NCBI GenBank assembly: GCA_963704295.1
Contig: OY969884.1
Span: 682,001-746,000, forward strand
Direction: 5' to 3'
Origin: JACCVL01 sp963704295
Lineage (GTDB): Bacteria; Actinomycetota; Actinomycetes; Propionibacteriales; Nocardioidaceae
Length of the DNA: 64,000 nucleotides
The translations under genes were made by a program, and so were the position numbers. This document shows positions 52,849 through 61,587 of this stretch, one piece after another; the stretch's first letter is position 1; every line of letters starts with the position of its first letter. The notes beneath the pieces are model-generated. The model did not search any database. It worked only from the letters and a program-made list of their open reading frames with translations, and had not been told where the DNA came from.

Positions 52849-54177
52849 TCAGCTCCCCCAGCCGGGGCGCAGGTCGAAGCCGGACACCCCGGCGGCGTCG
52901 GTGCGCGACGCCAGCACCTGGTGCAGCTGGATCTGGTTGCGCTCGAACGCCAGCCGCGACCCGGCCATGTAGAGCCCCCACACCCGCGCGGTGCCGTCGC
53001 CGACGTCGGCGACACAGGCATCCCAGTGCGTGACGAGGTTGCGGCACCACGCCGCCAGCGTCAGCGCGTAGTGCTCGCGCAGGTTCTCCTCGTGCCGCAC
53101 CTCGAGGCCGGCGTCCTGCATTGCGGAGATGATCCGGCCCGACCCGGTCAGCTCGCCGTCGGGAAAGACGTAGCGGTCGATGAACTCACCCACGGAACGG
53201 GACCGGTTGTCGTGGCGGGTGATGCAGTGGTTCAACAGTCGACCGCCCGGTCGCAGGTGGTCCAGCAGGAAGGCGAAGTAGCCGGGGTAGTTGCGCACCC
53301 CGATGTGCTCGGTCAGGCCGATCGAGCTGATCGCGTCGAACTCGGTCTCCGGCACGTCGCGGTAGTCGGAGTGGCGGACCTCCGCCAGCCCGCCCAGCCC
53401 GTCCCGCTCGATCGCCTGCTGCGCCCAGGTGGCTTGCTGTCGGGAGAGCGTGACGCCGATCGTCTGCACGCCGTAGCGCCGGGCGGCGTGCCGCACCATC
53501 CCGCCCCAGCCGCAGCCGACGTCGAGCAGCCGCATCCCCGGCCGCAGACCGAGTTTGCGCGCCACCAGGTCGAACTTCTCCTCCTGCGCCTCCTCCAACG
53601 TCGCAGTGGCCTTCGGATAGACCGCGCAGGTGTAGGTCATCGACGGACCGAGCACGCGCTCGTAGAAGAAGTTGGACACGTCGTAGTGGTGCTGGATCGC
53701 GGCCGCGTCCCGGGTGCGGGAGTGCCGCAGTCCCTCCATCGTGCGGCGCCAGCGCGGCAGGTGCTCCTGCGGCGGCGGAGCCGGTGGCCGCAGCCGGCCC
53801 CAACCCAGCTGGCTGACGATCCGCAGCCGCTCCGTGGCGGGCGGGACGCCGGCGTCGAAGCCGCCGGTGATGCTGCGCATCAGCTCGTACGGGTCACCGG
53901 GATGCACCCCGGTGACGTCGAGGTCGCCGGCGACGTAGGCGCGGGCCATGCCCAGGTCACCGGGCGCGGTGAGGATGTAGGACAGGCCGCGCTCGGTGGC
54001 GATGTGCAGGCTGATGGGCGCGTCGGAGGGGCCGGCGCTGCTGCCGTCGAAGGCGGTCAGCCGGAACGTCAGCCGGTTGCGGGTCAGCCCGGCCAGCGTC
54101 GGTGCCACCGGGACCCCCGGCCCCCGGTCGGGCGGCTGGTCGGGCCCGCCTCTGCTCCGGCCCTGGGTCAGCGTCAT
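52849..54177 (-). CDS. tmsB: 10-methyl fatty-acid methyltransferase TmsB (cyclopropane synthase family)
   Basis: TmsB transfers a methyl group from S-adenosylmethionine to oleoyl phospholipid to give a 10-methylene chain, the first step to tuberculostearic acid. The 442-residue protein has the CFA-synthase fold with LLDVGCGWGGMVRHAARRYG (SAM motif, near 219) and HYDVSNFFYERVLGPSMTYTCA (runs HYDVSNFFYERV and LGPSMTYTCA). It ends with DRYVFPDGELTGSG. Pairing with the TmsA-type reductase, with a four-base overlap, is what separates it from a plain cyclopropane synthase. Confidence 0.85.
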   Translation of the reverse strand: MTLTQGRSRGGPDQPPDRGPGVPVAPTLAGLTRNRLTFRLTAFDGSSAGPSDAPISLHIATERGLSYILTAPGDLGMARAYVAGDLDVTGVHPGDPYELMRSITGGFDAGVPPATERLRIVSQLGWGRLRPPAPPPQEHLPRWRRTMEGLRHSRTRDAAAIQHHYDVSNFFYERVLGPSMTYTCAVYPKATATLEEAQEEKFDLVARKLGLRPGMRLLDVGCGWGGMVRHAARRYGVQTIGVTLSRQQATWAQQAIERDGLGGLAEVRHSDYRDVPETEFDAISSIGLTEHIGVRNYPGYFAFLLDHLRPGGRLLNHCITRHDNRSRSVGEFIDRYVFPDGELTGSGRIISAMQDAGLEVRHEENLREHYALTLAAWCRNLVTHWDACVADVGDGTARVWGLYMAGSRLAFERNQIQLHQVLASRTDAAGVSGFDLRPGWGS

Positions 54178-55565
54178 CGTCGTCCCACCGCCTTCTCGTA
54201 GAGGTCGGTCAACCTGCCGTCCGGGTCATACCGCTTGCGCACGTCGCTGCGGGCCGGGCCGCCGTACAGGCTGTCGAACTCCGACCGCTCGTAGTACGCG
54301 TCGGAGTACAGCGACTTGTGCCCGCCCACCACCGCGACCGTCTGCTCCACCGCCCGGTTGACGTCGCCGTCGCGTGCACCGGGCGCGATCGGGACGATTC
54401 CCCAGAAGCCGACGTTGACGTAGGTGCGGCCCGGCTCCAGCGGGTAGCCCGGCCAGCGACGGGCGGTCCCCGGCCCGTCCGGCTCGCGCAGCCGCAGCGG
54501 ACAGACCCAGACCGGCCGCATCCCCACCTCGGCGTCGAACCAGGAGAGGAACTCGGCCAGCCGCTCGACCGGGACCTCGACGTCCTGCACCACCCGCTCA
54601 CCCGGGGGGCGGCCGCGCCACCGGTCCAGCCGGGCGGCCACGCCGTACCGGTGTTCCAGGTCGACCAGCCGGTGGTAGACGTCGCTGCGGCGCCAGCGGC
54701 GGGGCCACAGCCGGCGCACCGTCGGGTGCTGCACCCCGAACGCCCGCGAGCACCAGAACCAGTCGGTGTCCCAGCGCCAGAGGTAGTCGTGCACGCTCAA
54801 CACGTCGGTGCGCCGCTCCCGCAGCGAGCGGTAGAACACCCGCTGCCCGGTGTAGTCGCTCGTCCACTGCTCGTCCGCGGACCAGCGGCCGAGGGTCAGG
54901 TAGGCCTCGTCCGGGGTGAACACGACTCCGTCCACGAAGTCGACCGCCCTCCCGTCGTGGCTGCGGGTGGCAACGACCCGGTCGATCAGCCGGCCCAGCT
55001 CGGCCTGGTCGGTGGCACGGACGTGCTCCAGCGCGACGTACGGCTGCACCGGCGCCAGCTCGATCCGCAACCGGGTGGCGTAGCCGAGCGAGCCGTAGGA
55101 GTTGGGGAACAGTGCGAACAGGTCAGCGTGCGGACCGTCCGGCGTGGCGGTGACAACCCGCCCGTCACCGGTGAGCACGTCCAGCTCGAGCACGGACTCG
55201 TGCGGTAGCCCGGCCGCGAACGAGGTCGACTCGATCCCCAGCCCGGCGACGGCTCCGCCGAGCGTGATCGTGCGGAGCTGAGGAACCACCAGCGGCATCA
55301 GCCCGTACGGCAGCGTGGCGGCGACCAGTCGCTCGTAGGTGCACATGCCCTGCACGTCCGCCGTCCGCGTCTCCGGATCGACGTGCAGCACGTCCCCGAG
55401 CCCCGAGACGTCCAGGCCCGCGCCCGGCTCCGCCGTCCGCGGGCGGAACAGGTTGGACGTGCGCTTGGCCAGCCGCACCGGTGCACCGGCCGGAGTCGCG
55501 GCGTACGACTCCGTCAGCCGGTGCACGGCCGCGGCGTGCGACGCCTCGCGATAGCGGTCGGGCAC
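54174..55565 (-). CDS. tmsA: FAD-dependent 10-methylene fatty acyl reductase TmsA
   Basis: TmsA reduces the 10-methylene intermediate to 10-methyl. The 463-residue flavoprotein has a PCMH-type FAD domain at the N-terminus (DVSGLGDVLHVDPETRTADVQG, runs DVSGLGDVLHVD and PETRTADVQG; then ITLGGAVAGLGIESTSF) and a long C-terminal substrate domain with FWGIVPIAPG. It is similar to the oxidoreductase beside ufaA1 in mycobacteria. The GTG at 55565 lies six bases after TAGCGT (55572-55577), suggesting a leaderless transcript. Its stop overlaps the tmsB start. Confidence 0.85.
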   Translation of the reverse strand: MPDRYREASHAAAVHRLTESYAATPAGAPVRLAKRTSNLFRPRTAEPGAGLDVSGLGDVLHVDPETRTADVQGMCTYERLVAATLPYGLMPLVVPQLRTITLGGAVAGLGIESTSFAAGLPHESVLELDVLTGDGRVVTATPDGPHADLFALFPNSYGSLGYATRLRIELAPVQPYVALEHVRATDQAELGRLIDRVVATRSHDGRAVDFVDGVVFTPDEAYLTLGRWSADEQWTSDYTGQRVFYRSLRERRTDVLSVHDYLWRWDTDWFWCSRAFGVQHPTVRRLWPRRWRRSDVYHRLVDLEHRYGVAARLDRWRGRPPGERVVQDVEVPVERLAEFLSWFDAEVGMRPVWVCPLRLREPDGPGTARRWPGYPLEPGRTYVNVGFWGIVPIAPGARDGDVNRAVEQTVAVVGGHKSLYSDAYYERSEFDSLYGGPARSDVRKRYDPDGRLTDLYEKAVGRR

Positions 55566-55624
55566 ACCTGCACGCTAGTCGGTCGGGCCGTCGGTCCGGT
55601 GCGGCTTGCGCCGCCCGCGCTCCG

Positions 55625-55630
55625 TACGAT
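55625..55630 (+). promoter_or_regulatory. -10 box for a leaderless valS transcript
   Basis: TACGAT ends eight bases before the valS ATG, and no Shine-Dalgarno is present, so the mRNA probably starts at or next to the ATG. No -35 consensus was found in the 73-base divergent region shared with tmsA. Confidence 0.5.
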
Positions 55631-55638
55631 GGCGCGCC

Positions 55639-58254
55639 ATGACCACCCCGCCGACCGCTCAGCCGACCGCTCAGCCGACCACCCGGCCGATCGCGGTGCC
55701 CGAGCGCCCGAGCCTGGAGGGCCTCGAGGGCAGGTGGGCGAAGGCGTGGGAGGAGCAGGGCACCTACCGCTTCGACCGGAGCCGGGAGCGTGCCGACGTC
55801 TACTCCATCGACACGCCGCCACCGACGGTGTCCGGGTCACTGCACATCGGGCACGTCTTCTCCTACACCCATGCCGACCTGGTGGCGCGCTTCCAGCGGA
55901 TGCGCGGCAAGGAGGTCTTCTACCCGATCGGCTGGGACGACAACGGCCTGCCCACCGAGCGTCGGGTGCAGAACTACTACGGCGTGCGGTGCGACCCGAC
56001 CGTCCCGTACGACGCCGAGTTCGCCCCGCCCGACAAGCCGGACCCGAAACGGCAGGCTCCGATCAGCCGGGGCAACTTCATCGAGCTCTGCGAGGAGCTG
56101 ACGATGGAGGACGAGCGGGTGTTCGAGGCGCTGTGGCGCCGCGTCGGGCTGTCGGTCGACTGGTCGCTGCTCTACACCACGATCAGCGACAGCTCACGGG
56201 CGGTGGCGCAGCGCGCCTTCCTGCGCAACCTGGCCCGCGGCGAGGCCTACCTGTCCGATGCACCCACGCTCTGGGACGTCACCTTCCAGACGGCCGTCGC
56301 ACAAGCCGAGCTGGAGGCCCGGGAGTACCCCGGCCACTACCACCGGGTCGCCTTCCACGGCCCGACCGGCCCGGTGCACGTGGAGACCACCCGACCGGAG
56401 CTGATCGGCGCCTGCGTCGCGCTGATCGCGCACCCGGACGACGAGCGCTACCAGGGCCTCTTCGGGGGAACGGTTCGCTCGCCGCTGTTCGACGTGGAGC
56501 TGCCCGTCCTCGCGCACCCGCAGGCGGAGCCGGACAAGGGCTCGGGCATCGCGATGTGCTGCACCTTCGGCGACCTGACGGACGTGCAGTGGTGGCGCGA
56601 GCTGCAGCTTCCGGTGCGGGTCGTCATCGGCCGGGACGGCCGGCTCCATCGCGAGACGCCGGCGTGGTTCGGGACCGACCGTGCGCGCGCCGCGTACGAG
56701 CAGCTCGCCGGCAAGACCACGTTCAGCGCCCGCGAAGCCACCGTGGCGTTGCTGCGCGAGTCAGGCGATCTCGACGGTGAGCCGCGGCCGACCCAGCGGA
56801 TGACCAACTTCTACGAGAAGGGCGACAAGCCGCTCGAGATCGTGTCCACTCGGCAGTGGTACATCACCAACGGCGGCCGGGATCCGGTGCTGCGGGCCCG
56901 GTTGGTCGAGCGCGGCGGCGAGCTGGAGTGGACGCCGGAGTTCATGCGGCACCGCTTCACCAACTGGACCGAGGGGTTGAACAGCGACTGGCTGATCAGC
57001 CGGCAGCGTTACTTCGGCGTGCCGATTCCGGTCTGGTACCCGCTGGACGACGACGCCCAGCCGCGCTACGACCAGCCGCTCGCGCCGGCCGAGGACCGGC
57101 TGCCGGTGGACCCGGCGGCGCAGGCGCCAGCCGGCTACGACGACGAGCAGCGCGGGCTCCCGGGAGGCTTCGTCGCCGACCCGGACGTGATGGACACCTG
57201 GGCGACGTCGTCGCTGACCCCCCACATCGCCGGCGGCTGGGAGCGCGACGGGGACCTGTTCGGCCGGGTGTTCCCGATGGACCTGTGTACGCACGCGCAC
57301 GACATCATCCGGACCTGGCTGTTCTCCCGGGTGGTGCGCGCCGACCTCGAACACGGCTGCGCGCCGTGGCGGCACGCGCTGATCTCCGGCTTCGTCGTCG
57401 ACCCGGACCGCAAGAAGATGAGCAAGTCCAAGGGCAACGTGGTGGTCCCGGTGGACATCCTGGAGTCGTACGGGTCGGACGCGGTGCGCTGGCGTGCCGC
57501 GATGGCCCGGCCGGGGTTGGACAGCCCCTTCGACGAGAAGCAGATGAAGGTCGGCCGCCGGCTGGCGATGAAGATCCTCAACGTCAGCAAGTTCGTGCTC
57601 GGCCAGCCCGGGATCGAGACGGCCGCCGCGGTCGAGGGCTACGACGCGGTGACCGAGCCGCTGGATCTGGCCATGCTGCGCCGGCTGCGCCAGGTCGTCA
57701 CGGAGGCGACCCGGGCGTTCGAGGGCTACGACTACACGTCCGCGCTGGAGGTGACCGAGCGGTTCTTCTGGACCTTCTGCGACGACTACGTCGAGCTGGT
57801 CAAGGAGCGGGCATACGGCGCCCGAGGCGAGGCGGCGGCGCTGTCCGCCCAGGCCGCGCTGCTGCGGGCACTGCACGTGCAGCTGCGGCTGTTCGCGCCG
57901 GTGCTGCCGTACGTGACCGAGGAGGTCTGGTCGTGGTGGCAGGACGGCTCGGTGCACCGCGCGCCGTGGCCGACCGGCGAGGCCGATCTGGACGCCCCGC
58001 CGCACGACCCCGAGGTCCTGGTCGCCGCCGGTGAGCTGCTCGGTGCCCTGCGCGGGGCGAAATCGGCCGCGAAGGTGTCGATGCGCACCGAGGTGCTGAG
58101 CGCCACCGCGAGCGGCCCGGCCGCGACCCTGCGGTTGGCGGAGCGGGCGATCGCCGACGTACGGGCGGCCGGCCGGGTGACCGGCGAGCTGGCGCTGAGC
58201 CCGGACGACGCGGAGGCGGTGACGGTCACCACCGAGCTGGCCGACCCCGCCTGA
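55639..58254 (+). CDS. valS: Valine-tRNA ligase
   Basis: ValS charges tRNA-Val. The 871-residue protein has HIGH in SLHIGHVFSYT near residue 70, KMSKSKG near 593 and an editing domain between. It lacks the long C-terminal coiled arm of E. coli ValS, as in the shorter actinobacterial/archaeal-like type. The ATG at 55639 begins TTPPTAQPTAQPTTRP, a low-complexity tail encoded by a 12-base direct repeat. It stands on the opposite strand to clpX and folC, unlike the usual colinear clpX-valS-folC order. Confidence 0.95.
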   Translation: MTTPPTAQPTAQPTTRPIAVPERPSLEGLEGRWAKAWEEQGTYRFDRSRERADVYSIDTPPPTVSGSLHIGHVFSYTHADLVARFQRMRGKEVFYPIGWDDNGLPTERRVQNYYGVRCDPTVPYDAEFAPPDKPDPKRQAPISRGNFIELCEELTMEDERVFEALWRRVGLSVDWSLLYTTISDSSRAVAQRAFLRNLARGEAYLSDAPTLWDVTFQTAVAQAELEAREYPGHYHRVAFHGPTGPVHVETTRPELIGACVALIAHPDDERYQGLFGGTVRSPLFDVELPVLAHPQAEPDKGSGIAMCCTFGDLTDVQWWRELQLPVRVVIGRDGRLHRETPAWFGTDRARAAYEQLAGKTTFSAREATVALLRESGDLDGEPRPTQRMTNFYEKGDKPLEIVSTRQWYITNGGRDPVLRARLVERGGELEWTPEFMRHRFTNWTEGLNSDWLISRQRYFGVPIPVWYPLDDDAQPRYDQPLAPAEDRLPVDPAAQAPAGYDDEQRGLPGGFVADPDVMDTWATSSLTPHIAGGWERDGDLFGRVFPMDLCTHAHDIIRTWLFSRVVRADLEHGCAPWRHALISGFVVDPDRKKMSKSKGNVVVPVDILESYGSDAVRWRAAMARPGLDSPFDEKQMKVGRRLAMKILNVSKFVLGQPGIETAAAVEGYDAVTEPLDLAMLRRLRQVVTEATRAFEGYDYTSALEVTERFFWTFCDDYVELVKERAYGARGEAAALSAQAALLRALHVQLRLFAPVLPYVTEEVWSWWQDGSVHRAPWPTGEADLDAPPHDPEVLVAAGELLGALRGAKSAAKVSMRTEVLSATASGPAATLRLAERAIADVRAAGRVTGELALSPDDAEAVTVTTELADPA

Positions 58255-58289
58255 CCCACACCCCCTCCCCTCCCCACCCCACCCCGCCC

Positions 58290-58340
58290 CACGATCCGCG
58301 ACTTTTGCAGGCCCGACAGCTGCAAAAGTCGCGGATCGTG
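58290..58340. terminator. Perfect 21-base-arm hairpin made from a dispersed repeat
   Basis: Arms 58290-58310 and 58320-58340 (core CGATCCGCGACTTTTGCAG and its complement) are perfect inverted copies around the nine-base loop GCCCGACAG. It lies between the convergent valS and quinone-reductase genes and shares its core with the repeats at 49681-49733. C-rich flanks on the left (58255-58289) and G-rich flanks on the right (58341-58403) extend the symmetry. Confidence 0.85.
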
Positions 58341-58403
58341 AGGAGGGGTGGTGGGGCGGGGTGGGGGTGGTGGGGCGGGGCGGGTGGGGGTGGGGGAGGT
58401 GGG
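58341..58403 (+). other. G-rich tract able to form G-quadruplexes
   Basis: Many runs of three to five G are separated by one or two bases over 63 bases after the repeat hairpin, and the C-rich mirror occupies 58255-58289. On the plus strand this is a dense G-quadruplex candidate covering the end of the minus-strand oxidoreductase gene and following valS. It may strengthen termination of both convergent transcripts. Confidence 0.55.
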
Positions 58404-59420
58404 TCAGAGGGCGATGAGGACCTTGCCGACCACACCGGCCTCGACGGCCGCGTGCGCGGCGGCCGTGTCGGCCAGGTCGTAGCGGTGCAGCGGCAGGCCG
58501 TGCTCGGCACCGACCGGCAGCACGCCGGCCGCCACCGCGGTGGAGACGTCCTCGACCCCGCGGTCCTTGGCCGCCCGGGGCACGGTGTAGACCAGCACGA
58601 ACTGCCAGCGGGTGTTGAGGCCCATGAACGGTCGCACCGGCAGCTGCGCGTCGGCGGCACCGTCGTTGGCATACACCGCGACCGAGGCGCCCTGAGCGAC
58701 CACCTCCGCGTCCAGCCCTGCGTTCGCCCCCGGCGCCACCTCGACCACCAGGTCCACCCCGTCGGGTGCCACTGCGCGCACCTGGTCGGCCGCGTCCGCG
58801 TCGCGATAGTTGACCACCGCCGAGGCTCCGGCCGCGCGGGCCAGCTCACCCTTCTCCGGTCCGCTGACCGTCGTGACCACACTGGCACCGGCCCAGCGAG
58901 CGAGCTGGATCGCGGCATGGCCGACCGCGCCGGCCCCACCGGCCACCAGCACGGTCAGGCCGTGGTGGGACCCGGCGCCGACCCGGTCGGGGCCGCCCTC
59001 GCGCACCGTGAGGCACCGGTGCGCGGTCAGCGCCGGCACCCCGAGGCTCGCCCCGACGTCGTACGAGACGCCCGGAGGCAGCGCGACCACCTGCTCCGCC
59101 GGCAGTACCAGCTGCTCCTGCGCGGTGCCGTCCGCACGCCGGTAGGCCGCCTCCCACACCCAGACCCGGTCGCCGACCGCGACGTGCGCCACGTCGTCGC
59201 CGACCGCCTCCACGTCCCCGGCGCCGTCCTGGTTGGGCACCAGTCCGGCGTCGGCGGGAACTGTCGCGGTTGCCCCGCTCCGGGTCTTCCAGTCGGTGGG
59301 GTTCACCCCGGAGACCCGCACCCGCACCCGCACCTCGCCCGGGCCCGGCTCGCGCACGTCCCGCTCGACCAGTCGCAGCACGTCGGGTGCACCGGTCTCG
59401 GTGTAGACGATCGCCCTCAT
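58404..59420 (-). CDS. NADPH:quinone reductase-like medium-chain dehydrogenase
   Basis: A 338-residue zinc-independent MDR-family enzyme: SGVNPTDWKTRSG near the N-terminus, VAGGAGAVGHAAIQLARWAGA for NADPH binding (runs VAGGAGAVGHAAIQ and LARWAGA), and VNYRDADAADQV. The catalytic zinc ligands of alcohol dehydrogenases are absent, pointing to quinone or enone reduction. Substrate unknown. It is divergent from the secreted M4 protease gene with a 138-base gap that holds no clear promoter. Confidence 0.85.
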   Translation of the reverse strand: MRAIVYTETGAPDVLRLVERDVREPGPGEVRVRVRVSGVNPTDWKTRSGATATVPADAGLVPNQDGAGDVEAVGDDVAHVAVGDRVWVWEAAYRRADGTAQEQLVLPAEQVVALPPGVSYDVGASLGVPALTAHRCLTVREGGPDRVGAGSHHGLTVLVAGGAGAVGHAAIQLARWAGASVVTTVSGPEKGELARAAGASAVVNYRDADAADQVRAVAPDGVDLVVEVAPGANAGLDAEVVAQGASVAVYANDGAADAQLPVRPFMGLNTRWQFVLVYTVPRAAKDRGVEDVSTAVAAGVLPVGAEHGLPLHRYDLADTAAAHAAVEAGVVGKVLIAL

Positions 59421-59558
59421 GCGCCGGAGTCTCGCACCGCCGCGGCCGCTACGCCCGTCCCAGCCGGCCCCAAAGACCTCAAGGGGGGCATATGGCGTAC
59501 ATCACGCAAGTGACCTAGTGTCGGGCTCTCATCCCGCCTCACCCTCAGGGGGACATGC

Positions 59559-61502
59559 ATGTTGAGACGAACCCTCGCGGTCACCGCCGCGGTAGCGCTG
59601 ACCGGGGCGATCCCCGGCCTCGGCAACACCGCGGGAGCCGCCCCTGACGCCCAGCCGGCCGCGCCGGCCAAGACGCAGCCACGCGTCCCGGCCGGCCCGT
59701 TCGCCCTCAGCGGCGACGAGGCGGCCGCGTTCCGGCTGCCCGCCGACGTGGTCCGGGTGGACCGCACCCGGCGACCCGACGGTGGCACCTCGACCAGGTA
59801 CCAGCAGATGGTCGGCAAAGCCGCCGTCCTCAACGGACAGATCACCGTCGTCCGCGCCGCCGACGGCACCCGGGCGGCCGTGATCGGCGCCCACTACCCC
59901 GACGTCACCGCCAGCAACGTGAAGCGGCTGTCCCCGCGCGAGGCCGTCGGCACCGCGGCCCGTCGGCACGGCCCCCGCGGTTCGGAGAGCACCGACCTGC
60001 GCATCGACCCGCGCAACGGCCGGCTGTTCTACATCGTCGACCAGATCCGCCTCGCCGACCGCTGGGTCACCTGGGTGGACGCGGCCAGCGGCAAGGTGCG
60101 CAAGCAGTACAACGCGCTCACCGAAGGCGAAGGCCGCGGGATCGGCGTCAAGGGCGACACCAAGACGTTCGAGACCCGCCGCCGCCCCGGTGAGAAGTGG
60201 CAGCTACGCAACGCGGACGGCAACGGCTTCGACGTGCTCGGCGACTCGCGCCGGGTGACCGAGAACGCCCACAACCGGATCCAGTACCGCGGCAACGTCA
60301 TGCGCGATCCGGACAACAACTGGCGGCGGATCCGGCCCGGCTACGCCGACCCCGACCAACGGCCGGGTGTGGACGCGCACTACTACGCCGGTGTCGTGGA
60401 CTCGTACTTCGCCGACACGTTCGGGCGCAACAGCATCGACGACGAGGGCATGCAGCTCCGCTCCGTCGTGCACTTCTACGACGGCTACTGCAACGCCTTC
60501 TGGAACGGCGAGCAGATGACCTACGGCGACGGCAACGGCACCACCTGTCTGCCGCTGTCCGGCGGGCTGGACGTGGTCGGGCACGAGCTCACCCACGGCG
60601 TCACGGAGTACACCTCGAACCTCATCTACGAGAACGAGTCCGGAGCCCTCAACGAGGCCTTCAGCGACATGCTGGGCAACTCGATCGAGTACTACGCGGA
60701 CGAGGAGAACCTCGACCCCGCAGCGGCGCCGGACTGGCGGATCGGCGAGGACGTGATCACGGCCACCCGCGGCTTCCGCAACATGGGTGACCCGCAGGAG
60801 TTCAACGACCCGGACCACTACACCGAGCGCTACACCGGCGACCAGGACAACGGCGGGGTGCACTCCAACAGCGGGATTCCCAACCACGCCTACTACCTGA
60901 CCGTCAACGGTGGCCGCAACGCCGGCTGCGATGGGTCCGCGTCCGGGCACACCCACACCCTGGGTTGTGGCCGCAACGTTCAGGGGATCGGCCTCGACGA
61001 TGCCGAGCAGATCTTCTACAACGGCTTCACCGGTCTGACCGAGTACGCCAACATGTGCGACGCCCGCAACGCCACCGTGGCCCTCGCCGGCTACGAGGGG
61101 CAGGGCGACACCGTGCGGGACGCGTGGGCCGCCGTCGGAGTCCGTGGCGGGTGCCGGCCGGGCGTTCCGCCGCCGCCGCCGTGCACCAGCGACCGCAACG
61201 CGAGCCTGCCGTTCGAGTCACCGCACCCGTACGGCAACAACGCTGACTGCACCTGGGTGTTCGACAACGGCGAGCCGGGGTTCCGGTTCCGGTTCAGCCT
61301 GCTGGACACCGAGCAGGGCTACGACTACGTATCCGTCCGCGACAACAACGGCACCGTGCTGGCGACCTACTCCGGCACGTATGACACGCCGGTGATGTCG
61401 CCCTGCATCCCGACCAGCGAGGGGGTCGTGCGGCTGACCTCGGACAGCTCGGTCACCGCTGCGGGCTTCACGGTCGACGCCGTCGAACCGTGCTCGCCGT
61501 AA
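59559..61502 (+). CDS. Secreted M4 metalloprotease with a C-terminal CUB-like domain
   Basis: A 647-residue thermolysin-family preproenzyme. The Sec signal peptide LRRTLAVTAAVALTG ends near GNTAGA (about 27), an FTP/PepSY-type propeptide covers about 45-230, and the catalytic domain carries HELTHGVTEYT near 343, ESGALNEAFSD and SNSGIPNHAYY. After a Pro-rich linker (PPPPPC near 545) the tail has CUB-like features: CTSDRNASLPFESP, YDYVSVRDNNG, and a late YSGTYDTP. GGGGGA lies five bases before the ATG. It differs from the cytoplasmic protealysin at 6039 in propeptide and export. Confidence 0.92.
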   Translation: MLRRTLAVTAAVALTGAIPGLGNTAGAAPDAQPAAPAKTQPRVPAGPFALSGDEAAAFRLPADVVRVDRTRRPDGGTSTRYQQMVGKAAVLNGQITVVRAADGTRAAVIGAHYPDVTASNVKRLSPREAVGTAARRHGPRGSESTDLRIDPRNGRLFYIVDQIRLADRWVTWVDAASGKVRKQYNALTEGEGRGIGVKGDTKTFETRRRPGEKWQLRNADGNGFDVLGDSRRVTENAHNRIQYRGNVMRDPDNNWRRIRPGYADPDQRPGVDAHYYAGVVDSYFADTFGRNSIDDEGMQLRSVVHFYDGYCNAFWNGEQMTYGDGNGTTCLPLSGGLDVVGHELTHGVTEYTSNLIYENESGALNEAFSDMLGNSIEYYADEENLDPAAAPDWRIGEDVITATRGFRNMGDPQEFNDPDHYTERYTGDQDNGGVHSNSGIPNHAYYLTVNGGRNAGCDGSASGHTHTLGCGRNVQGIGLDDAEQIFYNGFTGLTEYANMCDARNATVALAGYEGQGDTVRDAWAAVGVRGGCRPGVPPPPPCTSDRNASLPFESPHPYGNNADCTWVFDNGEPGFRFRFSLLDTEQGYDYVSVRDNNGTVLATYSGTYDTPVMSPCIPTSEGVVRLTSDSSVTAAGFTVDAVEPCSP

Positions 61503-61505
61503 CGC

Positions 61506-61521
61506 CCGGGTAAGCACCCGG
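61506..61521. terminator. Short hairpin after the secreted protease gene
   Basis: CCGGGT (61506-61511) and ACCCGG (61516-61521) pair around AAGC, four bases beyond the stop, and a further CCGG-rich inverted stretch follows. It lies in the 85-base gap between convergent genes and can act in both directions. Confidence 0.5.
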
Positions 61522-61587
61522 CCGTCGACCCGGTCCGGGCGCCGCACGCATCCCCACCATGCGCTGCGGCGTCCGGACCGCTGTCGT

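Noticed and set aside
52797..53021. Longer folC start antisense to tmsB
   Set aside because: The upstream residues lack similarity to FolC, and the ATG at 52796 gives the family length.
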